A stretch of DNA of 12,496 nt from CALNYS01 sp964639935 (GTDB lineage: Bacteria; Planctomycetota; Phycisphaerae; Phycisphaerales; UBA1924), in the NCBI GenBank assembly GCA_964639935.1, contig CAZXGT010000068.1:1-12496 (forward strand), given 5' to 3'. Made by a program: the position numbers and the translations under genes. Under the pieces are notes generated by a model that was not told the DNA's origin, ran no database searches, and saw only the letters and a program-made list of their open reading frames with translations. Shown here in pieces: positions 1-8,300 of this stretch. How positions within the stretch are numbered: the stretch's first letter is position 1; each line of letters starts with the position of its first letter.

Positions 1-1635
1 TCAGCCGACGGTTCGATCGATCTCGGCGAGAGAGGTCTCGCCCTGCACCGCGAGCTTCCAGCCCGACTGCTCGAGCGTGGTGAAGACCTCGCCGGCGATG
101 GCCTGCTTCATGGCCTGGATCGTCGGCTTGTTAAGGACCACGTCGCGCAGCTCGTCGTTGAAGTCGAGCAGCTCGTAGATCGCCTGGCGTCCGCGGTATC
201 CGGTCTTGAGGCAGCGTTCGCACCCCACCGGGCCGTAGGTCTTGCTCACGCCCTGGGCGTAGCGGCCCATTTTGGTCGCGACGCCGGGCTTGAGCGGGAG
301 CTCCTGCTTGCACTCCGGGCAGAGCGAGCGGACGAGGCGCTGGGCGAGCACGAGGTTGAGCGAGTTGGCCACGAGGAAGGGCTCGACGCCGAGGTCGAGG
401 AGGCGGAAGACGGAGCTGATGGTGTCCTTCGCGTGGACCGTGGAGAAGACGAGGTGCCCGGTCATGGCGGCGCGCATCGCGGTGCGGGCGGTCTCCTCAT
501 CGCGGATCTCACCGACGAGGATCACGTCAGGGTCCTGGCGCAGAACCGATCGCAGCACGTTGTTGAAGTCCTTGCCCTGCCGGTCGTCAACGGGGATCTG
601 CGTCACGCCCTCGAGCGAGTATTCGACGGGGTCCTCGATCGTGATGACGTTCCGCGCCTCGCGGTCGATCGCTCGCATGCAGTTATAGAGGGTGGTCGTC
701 TTGCCGGAGCCGGTGGGTCCGCAGACGAGCACCATGCCCTGGGTCGCGTCGCAGACGCCCTCGACGCGTTCGAGCATGCGGCCGTCGAGGCCCAGCTCGC
801 GGAGCGAGTGCGGGGAGTGGCGGAGGTCCAGCACGCGGAGCACGAGCTTCTGCCCGTGGATCGAGGGGGTGAAGCTGGCGCGGTAGTCCACGCGGCGCTC
901 TCCGAAGCGGGCGGAGAAGTGCCCGTCGGTGATCGCGTCGCGTCCGGTGTCCCTGATGTGGCACGCGGTGCGAAAGAGCCCGAGCACGAGGCGGGAAACG
1001 TCGAGGGGGATATCCGAGACCGTCACCATCTGCCCGTCGACGCGGATGCGCAGGACGGAGCAGTCCTCCTTCGGCTCGAGATGGATATCGGTGGCGCGGG
1101 AACGGGCCGCGAGCAGGAGCGTGAGCCTGGCGGCGACGGCGCCCGGGGACTTGCCGGAGATGGCCTGGGTGTTCTGCCCGCGAGCGTCGATGACGGTGAT
1201 GTTCTGATGATCGAGCGTGCGATCCTCGGGCAACTGATCGATGGTCCCGAGCATCGTCTTGACCCAGTCCGGCCCGCTCTTCTTGAGCCTGGGCGTGGTC
1301 AGGGGCGAGCTGGTCCGCGTCCGCGCTGATTCCCCGTTGGAGGGGGTCGGGGTCAGGGTGCGGAAGCGGAACTCGTGAGTGCCGACGCGGATGACGTCGC
1401 CGCTTTCGAGGACATGGTCCGCAACCTTCTGATCGTTGACGTTGGTTCCGTTGCGGCTTCCGAGGTCGCGGACGCGGAAGCCCTGCTCGGCGGGTTCGAT
1501 CACGCAGTGATAGCGGCTGGCGAGATCGTCCTTGAGGACGATGTCGTTGCTCGGATGGCGGCCGATCTGGACGGCCCGGTCGCGGAGCGCGACCCGCCGA
1601 TCCGCCGCGTCCACACTCTCGAGAAAACTCGCCAT
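1..1635 (-). CDS. FHA domain-GspE/PilB-type secretion/pilus assembly ATPase
   Basis: A hexameric cytosolic ATPase of this family powers pseudopilus or type IV pilus subunit assembly at the inner membrane. The 544-residue product has an FHA domain at about 18-95 (G25-R26, S40-R41, H43, N62-G63 conserved), a linker of low complexity (96-120), then the ATPase: Walker A GPTGSGKTTT (307-316), Asp box ITIEDPVEY (331-339), Walker B VILVGEIRDEE (371-381), His box TGHLVFSTVHAKD (392-404) and a zinc-binding tetracysteine C439/C442/C472/C475. All catalytic motifs look intact. The tetracysteine favours GspE/PilB over the retraction ATPase PilT. The FHA domain stands where the usual N-terminal GspE/MshE domain would be. 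The stop is the first three bases of the window, so the gene is complete. I chose ATG at 1635 because FHA proteins typically begin this close to the fold; an in-frame ATG at 1680 adds 15 residues. Neither start has a nearby Shine-Dalgarno. Whether it serves a pilus or a type II system cannot be told from this gene alone. Confidence 0.93.
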   Translation of the reverse strand: MASFLESVDAADRRVALRDRAVQIGRHPSNDIVLKDDLASRYHCVIEPAEQGFRVRDLGSRNGTNVNDQKVADHVLESGDVIRVGTHEFRFRTLTPTPSNGESARTRTSSPLTTPRLKKSGPDWVKTMLGTIDQLPEDRTLDHQNITVIDARGQNTQAISGKSPGAVAARLTLLLAARSRATDIHLEPKEDCSVLRIRVDGQMVTVSDIPLDVSRLVLGLFRTACHIRDTGRDAITDGHFSARFGERRVDYRASFTPSIHGQKLVLRVLDLRHSPHSLRELGLDGRMLERVEGVCDATQGMVLVCGPTGSGKTTTLYNCMRAIDREARNVITIEDPVEYSLEGVTQIPVDDRQGKDFNNVLRSVLRQDPDVILVGEIRDEETARTAMRAAMTGHLVFSTVHAKDTISSVFRLLDLGVEPFLVANSLNLVLAQRLVRSLCPECKQELPLKPGVATKMGRYAQGVSKTYGPVGCERCLKTGYRGRQAIYELLDFNDELRDVVLNKPTIQAMKQAIAGEVFTTLEQSGWKLAVQGETSLAEIDRTVG

Positions 1636-1684
1636 GACGCTCAACGTAGCAGAGGGACCTCCAGCGGCAAGATATCGCATGTTC
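1630..1684. repeat. Left copy of 55-bp duplicate at contig end
   Basis: These 55 bases, from cgccatgacgctcaac to gatatcgcatgttc, are identical to 1785-1839 on the other side of the run of N. The copy ends exactly where the N begin. It contains the start codon of the FHA-ATPase gene. A perfect end duplication of this length is what two contigs from a de Bruijn assembler share when they meet at one k-mer, so it is probably not a biological repeat. Confidence 0.95.
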
Positions 1685-1784
1685 NNNNNNNNNNNNNNNN
1701 NNNNNNNNNNNNNNNNNNNNNNNNNNNNNNNNNNNNNNNNNNNNNNNNNNNNNNNNNNNNNNNNNNNNNNNNNNNNNNNNNNNN
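1685..1784. other. Scaffold gap of exactly 100 N
   Basis: Exactly 100 undetermined bases. The round size suggests a placeholder inserted by a scaffolder and not a measured distance. Because both flanks end in the same 55-mer, the true sequence is probably continuous with the gap and one copy removed (155 bases fewer). Reading frames that run through the N have no meaning. Confidence 0.97.
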
Positions 1785-1839
1785 CGCCATGACGCTCAAC
1801 GTAGCAGAGGGACCTCCAGCGGCAAGATATCGCATGTTC
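1785..1839. repeat. Right copy of 55-bp duplicate at contig end
   Basis: Identical to 1630-1684, starting with the first base after the N. After it the sequence continues into the unique upstream region of the hybrid kinase. If the two copies are one locus, the ATPase start at 1635 and the kinase start at 2026 are about 235 bp apart and not 390. Confidence 0.95.
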
Positions 1840-2025
1840 AGAGTCCGAGAACACGTCCGGCGCGACGGCCCCATGATAGAGGGGGGTGGCCGCCTGTTTG
1901 GCGGTGAGCCATATCAGGAGGCGGTCTCCCGAGCGCTTGAGATTGAGCCAACCCGGGGAGAAGCCGACAGAGAGAGCGTGGGAAACGCAGCATCCGAAAC
2001 CGATCCGAACCGCGAGGAGGAGTCC
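1840..2025. promoter_or_regulatory. Divergent intergenic region between FHA-ATPase and hybrid kinase
   Basis: This region separates two divergently transcribed genes and should hold both promoters. I could not find a convincing -35/-10 pair for either strand; on the minus strand TATCAT near 1875-1880 resembles a -10 box, but no good -35 lies 16-18 bp upstream. A small hairpin, CCGCC-tgttt-GGCGG, lies at 1890-1904. The plus frame of the kinase is open through the whole stretch, so a longer kinase from ATG 1873 or GTG 1978 cannot be excluded. Confidence 0.5.
2015..2020 (+). promoter_or_regulatory. Ribosome binding site of hybrid kinase (decides GTG start)
   Basis: AGGAGG lies five bases before GTG 2026. 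The upstream in-frame candidates (ATG 1789, 1834, 1873; GTG 1978) have no comparable site at proper spacing, so this motif decides the start. Confidence 0.6.
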
Positions 2026-5000
2026 GTGTTCACACCGGGTCAGTCGGAGCTGCTGCGCTTCGCGGAGCGGTCGCAGAACGCGGTGCTGATCAGCGATCCG
2101 AAGGGGCGGACCCGCTGGATCAACGCGGGGTTCACGCGGATCACGGGCTACGAGCGGGATGAGATCATCGGGCGGCGTCCGGGCGATCTTCTGCAGGGGC
2201 CGGAGACGGATCCCGAGACGGTCGCCGAGATGAGCCGAGCGCTCCGCGCCGAGGAGCCGTTCGATGTCGAGATCCTCAACTACGCGAAATGCGGGAAGCC
2301 CTACTGGCTGCGGATCGACTGCCAGCCGCTGCACGATGAGCGCGGCGAGCTCTCCGGTTTCATGGCGATCGAGACGGAAATCTCGGCGCGCAAGCAGCAC
2401 GAAGCGGAGCTGCGCCGGGTCAACGCGCGGCTCGCGGCGGCGACCTCGGGCACCGGGCTGGGCGTCTTTGAGTGGGACCCGGTCGACGACGTCCTCCACT
2501 GGGACGACGCGATGTACGAGCTGTACGGGGTTCGGCCCGGCGAGTGCCAGAGCGTCTTTGAGATGTGGCGCTCGCGGGTGGAGCTCGAGGATCTCCCAGA
2601 GGTTGAGGCGCTCCTGCGCGAGGCGCTGGAGGGCAAGGCGGAGTTCCGGACGCACTTTCGCATCCGGACGCCGATCGGGCATGTTCGGCACATCGAGGCG
2701 GCGGCGACGGTGGAGCGCGACGAGTCGGGTCGGGCTCGCCGGCTGATCGGATTCAACCGCGACGTGACGGCGCGGGTGGAGGCGCAGGCGGCGCTGGCCG
2801 AGTCGGAGCGGTTTGCGCGCGGCGCGGTCGACGCGCTCGCCGCGCACATCGCGGTGCTCGATGAGAAGGGGAACATCCTGCGGGTGAACCGGGCGTGGCG
2901 CGAGTTCGCGATGGGCAACGGCGCGACGGCGGGGTACATCACGGGCGGCAACTACCTCGAGATCTGCGATCGAGCGGCGGGCGAGTGCGAGGAGAACGCG
3001 CGGATCGTCGCCGAGGGGATCCGTTCGGTCATCAGCGGTGAGCGTGAGGAGTTCACGCACCCGTACCCGTGCCACGGTCCGGAGCGCAAGCAGTGGTTCA
3101 TCGCGCGGGTGACGCGTTTCCCGTGCGAAAACGACCGGCGCGTGGTGGTGGCGCATGAGAACATCACGGAGCAGCAGCTCGCGCAGGACGACCTTCGCAA
3201 GACGCAGGAGATGCTCAAGGAAACGGGGCGAGTCGCGAAGATCGGCGGATGGGAGATGCGGATCGAGGGTGAGGAAACGCGGCTGATCTTCACCGAGGAG
3301 GTCAAGCGGATCTGCGAGGTCGGACCGGACTACGAGCCCACGCTCGAGGCGGCGTTTGACTTCTACCCGCCCGAGGCTCGGCCGCTGATCGTCGCGGCGG
3401 TGCGGCGCGCGATCGAGGAGGGCGAGCCGTGGGATCTCTCGCTCCCCTTTGTCACGGCGAAGGGGCGGCGTCTCTGGGTTCGGGTGATCGGTCAGGCGCG
3501 GATGGAGAACGGTGCGTGCGTGGCGCTGAGCGGAGCGCTCCAGGACGTGACCGACCGCAAGTCGGCGGAGCATCTCGCCGAGACGCTCAAGGATCGTCTT
3601 CAGCTCTTCGTCGAGCACACGCCGGCGGCGGTGGCGATGTTCGACCGCGACATGCGGTACCTCGTGGCGAGCCGCGGGTGGTACGAGGAGTACGAGCTGC
3701 ATGAGGACGAGATCCTCGGTCGCACGCATTACGAGGTGTTCCCAGAGATCCCGGAGCGGTGGGTGGAGCTTCACCGTCGCGCGATCGAGGGCGAGACGGT
3801 GTGGAACGACCGAGATGTTCTCGACCGTGAAGACGGGACGAGGCTCTGGCTCCGGTGGCGGCTTGAGCCGTGGCACGACGAGCGCGGCGAGGTCGGCGGC
3901 ATCGTCATGTTCACGGAGAACATCACCGAGCAGATCGAATACGAGCAGGAGCTGGCGGCTTCCAAGGAGGAAGCGGAGCACGCGAATCAGGCGAAATCGG
4001 CGTTCCTGGCGAACATGAGCCACGAGATCCGCACGCCGATGACCGCGATCCTCGGGTTTGCGGATCTTCTCACGAGCGAGGGGGAGTCCTACGAGCCCGA
4101 ACGCCGGCGCGAGGCGCTCGGGACGATCCGCCGCAACGGGGAGCACCTGCTCTCGATCATCGACGACATCCTGGATCTCTCGAAGATCGAGGCGGGGCGG
4201 ATGACGACCGAGCGGGTGCGCTTCGACCTGCCCGAGCTCGTGGACGATCTGCTTTCGATGATGAGGCTTCGGGCCGAGGGCAAGGGCATCGCGCTGGACG
4301 TGAAGCCGGAGACGAACCTGCCGAAGGAGATCGTCTCGGACCCGGTGAGGCTCCGGCAGATCCTGATCAATCTCGTGGGCAACGCGGTGAAGTTTACGGA
4401 TCGGGGCGGGGTGACGATCCGGCTCCGAGGCGAGGAGAGCGCGGGTCGGATCCGCCTGAGTTTCCTGGTGGAGGACACGGGGATCGGGATGAGCAGGGAG
4501 CAGGTCGACTCGCTCTTTGACGCGTTCATGCAGGCGGATCAGTCGACGAGCCGGCGCTACGGGGGGACGGGGCTCGGTCTGCACATCTCTCGGCGTCTGG
4601 CGCGGATGCTCGGCGGGGACGTGTCGGTCGAGAGCCGCAAGGGCGAGGGGAGCGTCTTTGCGGTGACGGTGGACGCGGGGAAGGCGACGGCGCAGACGGT
4701 CTGGCTTGAGCCGGATACGTTCCTGTGGACGAGGCCGAAGGCGGCGTCGCCCGCGGGGGGCTCGGCGCCGAGGCGGCTCGAGGGGCGGACGGTTTTGCTC
4801 GCGGAGGACGGCCCGGACAACCAGCGGTTGATTTCGCACGTTCTTCGTTCGGCGGGCGCGACGGTGCGGGTCGTGAGCAACGGCAAGGCGGCGCTGGAGG
4901 CGGTGTCTCGGGCGGAGTCGAGCGGGGAAGCGTACGACCTGATCCTGATGGACGTGCAGATGCCGGAGATGGACGGGTACGAAGCGACGCGCCGGCTTCG

Positions 5001-5184
5001 GGCCGATGGGCGACGGATCCCGATTCTGGCGGTGACGGCGCACGCGATGAGCAGCGACCGCGAGGCGTGCCTGGCGGCGGGATGCGACGGGTACACCAAG
5101 AAGCCGATCAATCGGCGTGAGCTCATCGAGCGGTGCGCGTCGCTCATCGAGGCGTCGCGTCGCGGCCGCGCGGGCGCGGCCTAG
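2026..5184 (+). CDS. Hybrid sensor histidine kinase, PAS x5-HisKA-HATPase-REC
   Basis: A 1052-residue soluble sensor kinase that should autophosphorylate on His and pass the phosphate to its own receiver. No membrane segment or signal peptide is visible, so sensing is cytosolic. Five PAS domains lie at about 8-120, 133-250, 258-382, 398-512 and 522-642, each ending in the usual D-I/V-T-(A/D/E)-R/Q type exit. The HisKA helix NMSHEIRTPM places the phospho-His at H666. The ATPase domain has N-box NAVKFT (N786), G1 DTGIGM (818-822) and G2 GGTGLGL (846-852). A linker of about 35 residues leads to a receiver with acidic pocket E927/D928, phosphoacceptor D976 (LILMDVQMPEMDG) and K1026. No Hpt or DNA-binding domain follows, so a separate partner is needed for output. 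PAS1 resembles a LOV domain without its cysteine. The gene is divergent from the FHA-ATPase and 141 bp upstream of the CheB-CheR fusion on the same strand. Start GTG chosen from the ribosome binding site; the exact N-terminus is uncertain. Confidence 0.93.
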   Translation: MFTPGQSELLRFAERSQNAVLISDPKGRTRWINAGFTRITGYERDEIIGRRPGDLLQGPETDPETVAEMSRALRAEEPFDVEILNYAKCGKPYWLRIDCQPLHDERGELSGFMAIETEISARKQHEAELRRVNARLAAATSGTGLGVFEWDPVDDVLHWDDAMYELYGVRPGECQSVFEMWRSRVELEDLPEVEALLREALEGKAEFRTHFRIRTPIGHVRHIEAAATVERDESGRARRLIGFNRDVTARVEAQAALAESERFARGAVDALAAHIAVLDEKGNILRVNRAWREFAMGNGATAGYITGGNYLEICDRAAGECEENARIVAEGIRSVISGEREEFTHPYPCHGPERKQWFIARVTRFPCENDRRVVVAHENITEQQLAQDDLRKTQEMLKETGRVAKIGGWEMRIEGEETRLIFTEEVKRICEVGPDYEPTLEAAFDFYPPEARPLIVAAVRRAIEEGEPWDLSLPFVTAKGRRLWVRVIGQARMENGACVALSGALQDVTDRKSAEHLAETLKDRLQLFVEHTPAAVAMFDRDMRYLVASRGWYEEYELHEDEILGRTHYEVFPEIPERWVELHRRAIEGETVWNDRDVLDREDGTRLWLRWRLEPWHDERGEVGGIVMFTENITEQIEYEQELAASKEEAEHANQAKSAFLANMSHEIRTPMTAILGFADLLTSEGESYEPERRREALGTIRRNGEHLLSIIDDILDLSKIEAGRMTTERVRFDLPELVDDLLSMMRLRAEGKGIALDVKPETNLPKEIVSDPVRLRQILINLVGNAVKFTDRGGVTIRLRGEESAGRIRLSFLVEDTGIGMSREQVDSLFDAFMQADQSTSRRYGGTGLGLHISRRLARMLGGDVSVESRKGEGSVFAVTVDAGKATAQTVWLEPDTFLWTRPKAASPAGGSAPRRLEGRTVLLAEDGPDNQRLISHVLRSAGATVRVVSNGKAALEAVSRAESSGEAYDLILMDVQMPEMDGYEATRRLRADGRRIPILAVTAHAMSSDREACLAAGCDGYTKKPINRRELIERCASLIEASRRGRAGAA

Positions 5185-5202
5185 GGGTTGTTTTCTATTT
5201 TT
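5164..5202 (+). terminator. Probable intrinsic terminator of hybrid kinase gene
   Basis: A perfect 7-bp stem GGCCGCG-cggg-CGCGGCC (5164-5181) is formed by the last codons of the kinase and abuts its TAG stop. It is followed by a T-rich tract, TTGTTTTCTATTTTT (5188-5202). The tract starts six bases after the stem, a little farther than in a classical terminator, so efficiency may be moderate. If it works, the kinase and the following fusion gene are separate transcription units. Confidence 0.5.
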
Positions 5203-5251
5203 CAACGGCCGTCGACAGCTCCGTGATCCCGTTGGGCCGGGGGCGTGGCCG

Positions 5252-5286
5252 TGAGAAATCTCTCAGGGTGATTGAGTGATTTCTCA
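5252..5286. promoter_or_regulatory. 35-bp dyad (operator or leader hairpin)
   Basis: TGAGAAATC-T-CTCA, seven-base loop gggtgat, TGAG-T-GATTTCTCA. Of 14 opposed positions 13 pair; the only exception is a T/T at 5261/5277. It lies 39 bp before the start of the CheB-CheR fusion. No T-run follows, so it is unlikely to be an ordinary terminator. It could be the operator of a dimeric regulator or an RNA hairpin in the leader. Confidence 0.6.
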
Positions 5287-5288
5287 TT

Positions 5289-5308
5289 AGACTGACGATG
5301 TCATGTCT
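5289..5308. promoter_or_regulatory. Second dyad next to the 35-bp dyad
   Basis: AGACTGAC-gat-GTCA-t-GTCT forms an 8-bp stem with one bulged T, only two bases after the larger dyad and 17 bp before ATG 5326. On its own it could be chance; its position next to the larger dyad makes a structured leader or a double operator worth considering. Confidence 0.35.
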
Positions 5309-5325
5309 GACCGGACGCTCATCGC

Positions 5326-8300
5326 ATGAACAACGCGGGCAATCCTGGCGGCGATGGTCGGGCGGGCGAGCGCGAGCCCCGGGCCGGGGAGGACGAGCTG
5401 CGGATCGTCGGCATCGGGGCGTCGGCGGGCGGTCTGGGCGCGCTGCGGACGCTTTTTTCGAAGCTGCCGGGCGACACGGGGGCGGCGTTCGTGGTGGTGG
5501 TGCATCTTTCGCCGGAGCACGAGAGCCACCTTCCGGACCTGCTCGAGCCGCACTGCCGGATGCCGGTGCAGCAGGTGACCGGGACAACGGCGCTCGAGGC
5601 GAACCACGTTTACATCATCCCGCCGAACGCGAACCTGACCGCGATCGACACGCACCTTCGTCTGAGCGAGCTGGAGGCGGATCGGCGGGAGCGGGCGCCG
5701 GTGGATCATTTCTTTCGCACGCTCGCCGAGGCGCACGGCGAGCGCGGGATCGGGGTGATTTTGACGGGCGCCGGGTCCGACGGCACGCTCGGGATCCGGC
5801 GGGTGAAGGAGTCGGGCGGGGTCACGTTCGCGCAGGACCCCGCGGAGGCGGAGCAGGGGGGCATGCCGCGCTCGGCGATCGCCTCGGGGATGGTCGATCA
5901 GGTTCTGTCGCTCGAGAGAATCGGCGAGGAGATCGTTCGTCGGCTCGGGGCCGAGCCGTCGATTCTGATGCATGCGGAGCGCGAGGCGGCCGAGGCGCCG
6001 GGATCGGAAGACGCGCGACTCGTCGAGACGATTCTCGGGCAGGTGCGAGCCAAGACGGGTCGCGACTTTGCGCACTACAAGCGGCGCACCGTCCTTCGGC
6101 GGATCGCCCGTCGGATGCGGGTCCGGGTCGTGGGGACGCTGCGGGAGTACGCGAAGCTTCTCGAGCAGGAGCGCGAGGAGTGCGTCGCGCTGGCGGACGA
6201 CCTGCTGATCACGGTGACGGAGTTCTTTCGGGATCGGGAGATCTTCGATCATCTCGAGCGGGAGGTCGTCCCGTCGCTCTTTGAGGAGAAGTCCGGGCGC
6301 GATGCGATCCGCGTGTGGTCGGCGGGGTGCTCGACGGGCGAGGAGGCGTATTCGCTCGCGATGCTGCTCGTTGAGGCGGGGTCGCGGTGTGAGGACTGCC
6401 CGCGGGTCCAGATCTTCGCGACCGATCTTCACCCGGGAGCGCTCCGGACGGCGCGTGAGGGGATCTATCCGAGGGAGATCGAGTCCCATGTCTCGCGCGA
6501 GCGGATCAAGCGCTTCTTCACGGCTGAGCACGGCGCCTACCGCATCAAGCGGGAGATCCGGGAGATGGTGGTCTTCGCGGAGCACAACATCCTGAGCGAC
6601 CCGCCCTTTTCCCGTGTGGATCTGATCCTGTGCAGAAACCTGCTGATCTATCTGGCGCGGGACGTGCAGCGGGAGGTGATCTCGCTCTTTCATTACGCGA
6701 TGAACCCGGAGGGGCTGCTGGTTCTCGGGACGAGCGAGACGATGAATCAGCCCGAGCTCTTCAAGGTGGAGAGCCGGGCGGCGCATGTGTATCGGCGTCG
6801 GCACGCGCCGCCGCGGGAGAGGGGCCCGCTTCCGTTCCCGCCGGCGGCGAAGCCTCGGGAGGTTTCCGAGGAGAGCCTTATCGGCCGCGCGGACACGGGC
6901 GGCGCACGGGCGCGGGCGCCCGGCTACGGCCAGATTCACGCGGAGCTGGTGGAGCGCTACGCGCCGCCGAGCGTGCTGGTCAACGGCGCCGACGACGTGG
7001 TCCACGCGTCGATCCGCGCGGGGCGGTACCTCGAGTTCCCGGGCGGCGAGCCCACCGGCAACGTGGTGCGTCTGGCGCGAGAGCCGTTGCAGATGGAGCT
7101 TCTGGCGCTCATGCGGCAGGCCCGGGAGTCGGGCGAGGGGAAGCGATCGAAGCCGCTCGAGGTGCGGTTCAACGGCGAGAGCGGCCTGGTGGTGCTTCGG
7201 GTCATCCCGCCGCGGGAGCGGGACGCGGACGGCTACCTGCTCATCATCTTCGATGAGCAGGTCGATGGCGGGGAGGCGCCTCCCGAGGAGCCGGCGGATG
7301 AGACTGTTTCCGCGACGGTCCGGGAGCTGCAGGCGGAGCTTGAGATCAACCGGCAGCGGCTCCAGGGGACGATCGAGGAGTACGAGACGAGCCGGGAGGA
7401 GCTTCAGAGCTCGAACGAGGAGCTCCAGAGCTCCAACGGGGAGCTGCGCTCGACCCTCGAGGAGCTGGAGACCTCGCGGGAAGAGCTCCGGTCGATGAAC
7501 GAGGAGCTGGCGACGGTGAACCAGCAGAGCTCGCACCGGGTGGGGGAGCTCGGGCGGCTCGCCGACGATCTCCAGAATCTGCTGGCGGCGACGAACATCG
7601 CGACGCTCTTTCTGGATCGTGATCTGAAGATCGTGCGGTTCACGCCGGCGGTGGGGGAGCTCTTCAACATCCGGCACTCGGACCGCGGCCGGCCTCTGAC
7701 GGATCTGACGCATCACCTGGAGTACCCGGAGATTGAGTCGGACGCTCGCGCGGTGCTGGAGAAGCTCACGCCGATCGAGCGTGAGGTGAAGGCGAGCCAC
7801 AACGGTCAGCGGTATCTCATGCGGCTGCTGCCGTATCTGGCGGATGAGGGGCGGATCGACGGCGTGGTGATCACGCTGATCGACATCACGGAGCTCAAGA
7901 AGGCGGAGGAGGAGACCGAGGCGTCGCGGATCTACGCGGAGTCGATCGTCGAGACGCTTCACGAGCCGCTGCTTGTTCTGAACCCGGACCTGACCGTCAG
8001 GAGCGCGAACGAAGCCTTTTTCAACGACTTTGAGGCGCCGAGGGAGGAGACGATCGGGCGGAAGATCTACGACCTCGGGAACGGGCAGTGGGAGATTTCG
8101 GAGCTTCGGGAGCTGCTCGAGGACGTGCTGCCCGACAGCAACGTGTTCAACGAGTACGAGGTGTCGCACACGTTCGAGGATCTCGGGGAGCGGGTGATGC
8201 TGCTCAACGGGCGGCGGCTGGACCATGTGCAGCTGATCCTGCTCGGGATTCGGGACATCACCGGGCGCAAGCGGGCGGAGGAGGAGCTGCGCGAGAGCGA

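Larger units (their letters stand above)
5203..5325. promoter_or_regulatory. Leader/control region of CheB-CheR fusion gene
   Basis: Intergenic DNA between the two signalling genes. Its right half is clearly AT-richer than the surroundings and holds two adjacent dyads, listed separately. No convincing -35/-10 pair was found, and there is no strong Shine-Dalgarno in front of ATG 5326. Confidence 0.45.

Noticed and set aside
1630..1839. The 55-bp duplicate as a target-site duplication or transposon end
   Set aside because: Length and position exactly at both edges of a 100-N gap match an assembly overlap far better than any insertion scar.
1916..1939. AGGAGG at 1916 as a ribosome binding site for a longer kinase
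   Set aside because: No start codon in the kinase frame lies at proper distance; the nearest TTG is in another frame.
1375..2025. Frames running across the N gap that would extend the kinase or the ATPase at the N-terminus
   Set aside because: They cross 100 unknown bases and an artificial 55-bp duplication whose removal shifts the frame.
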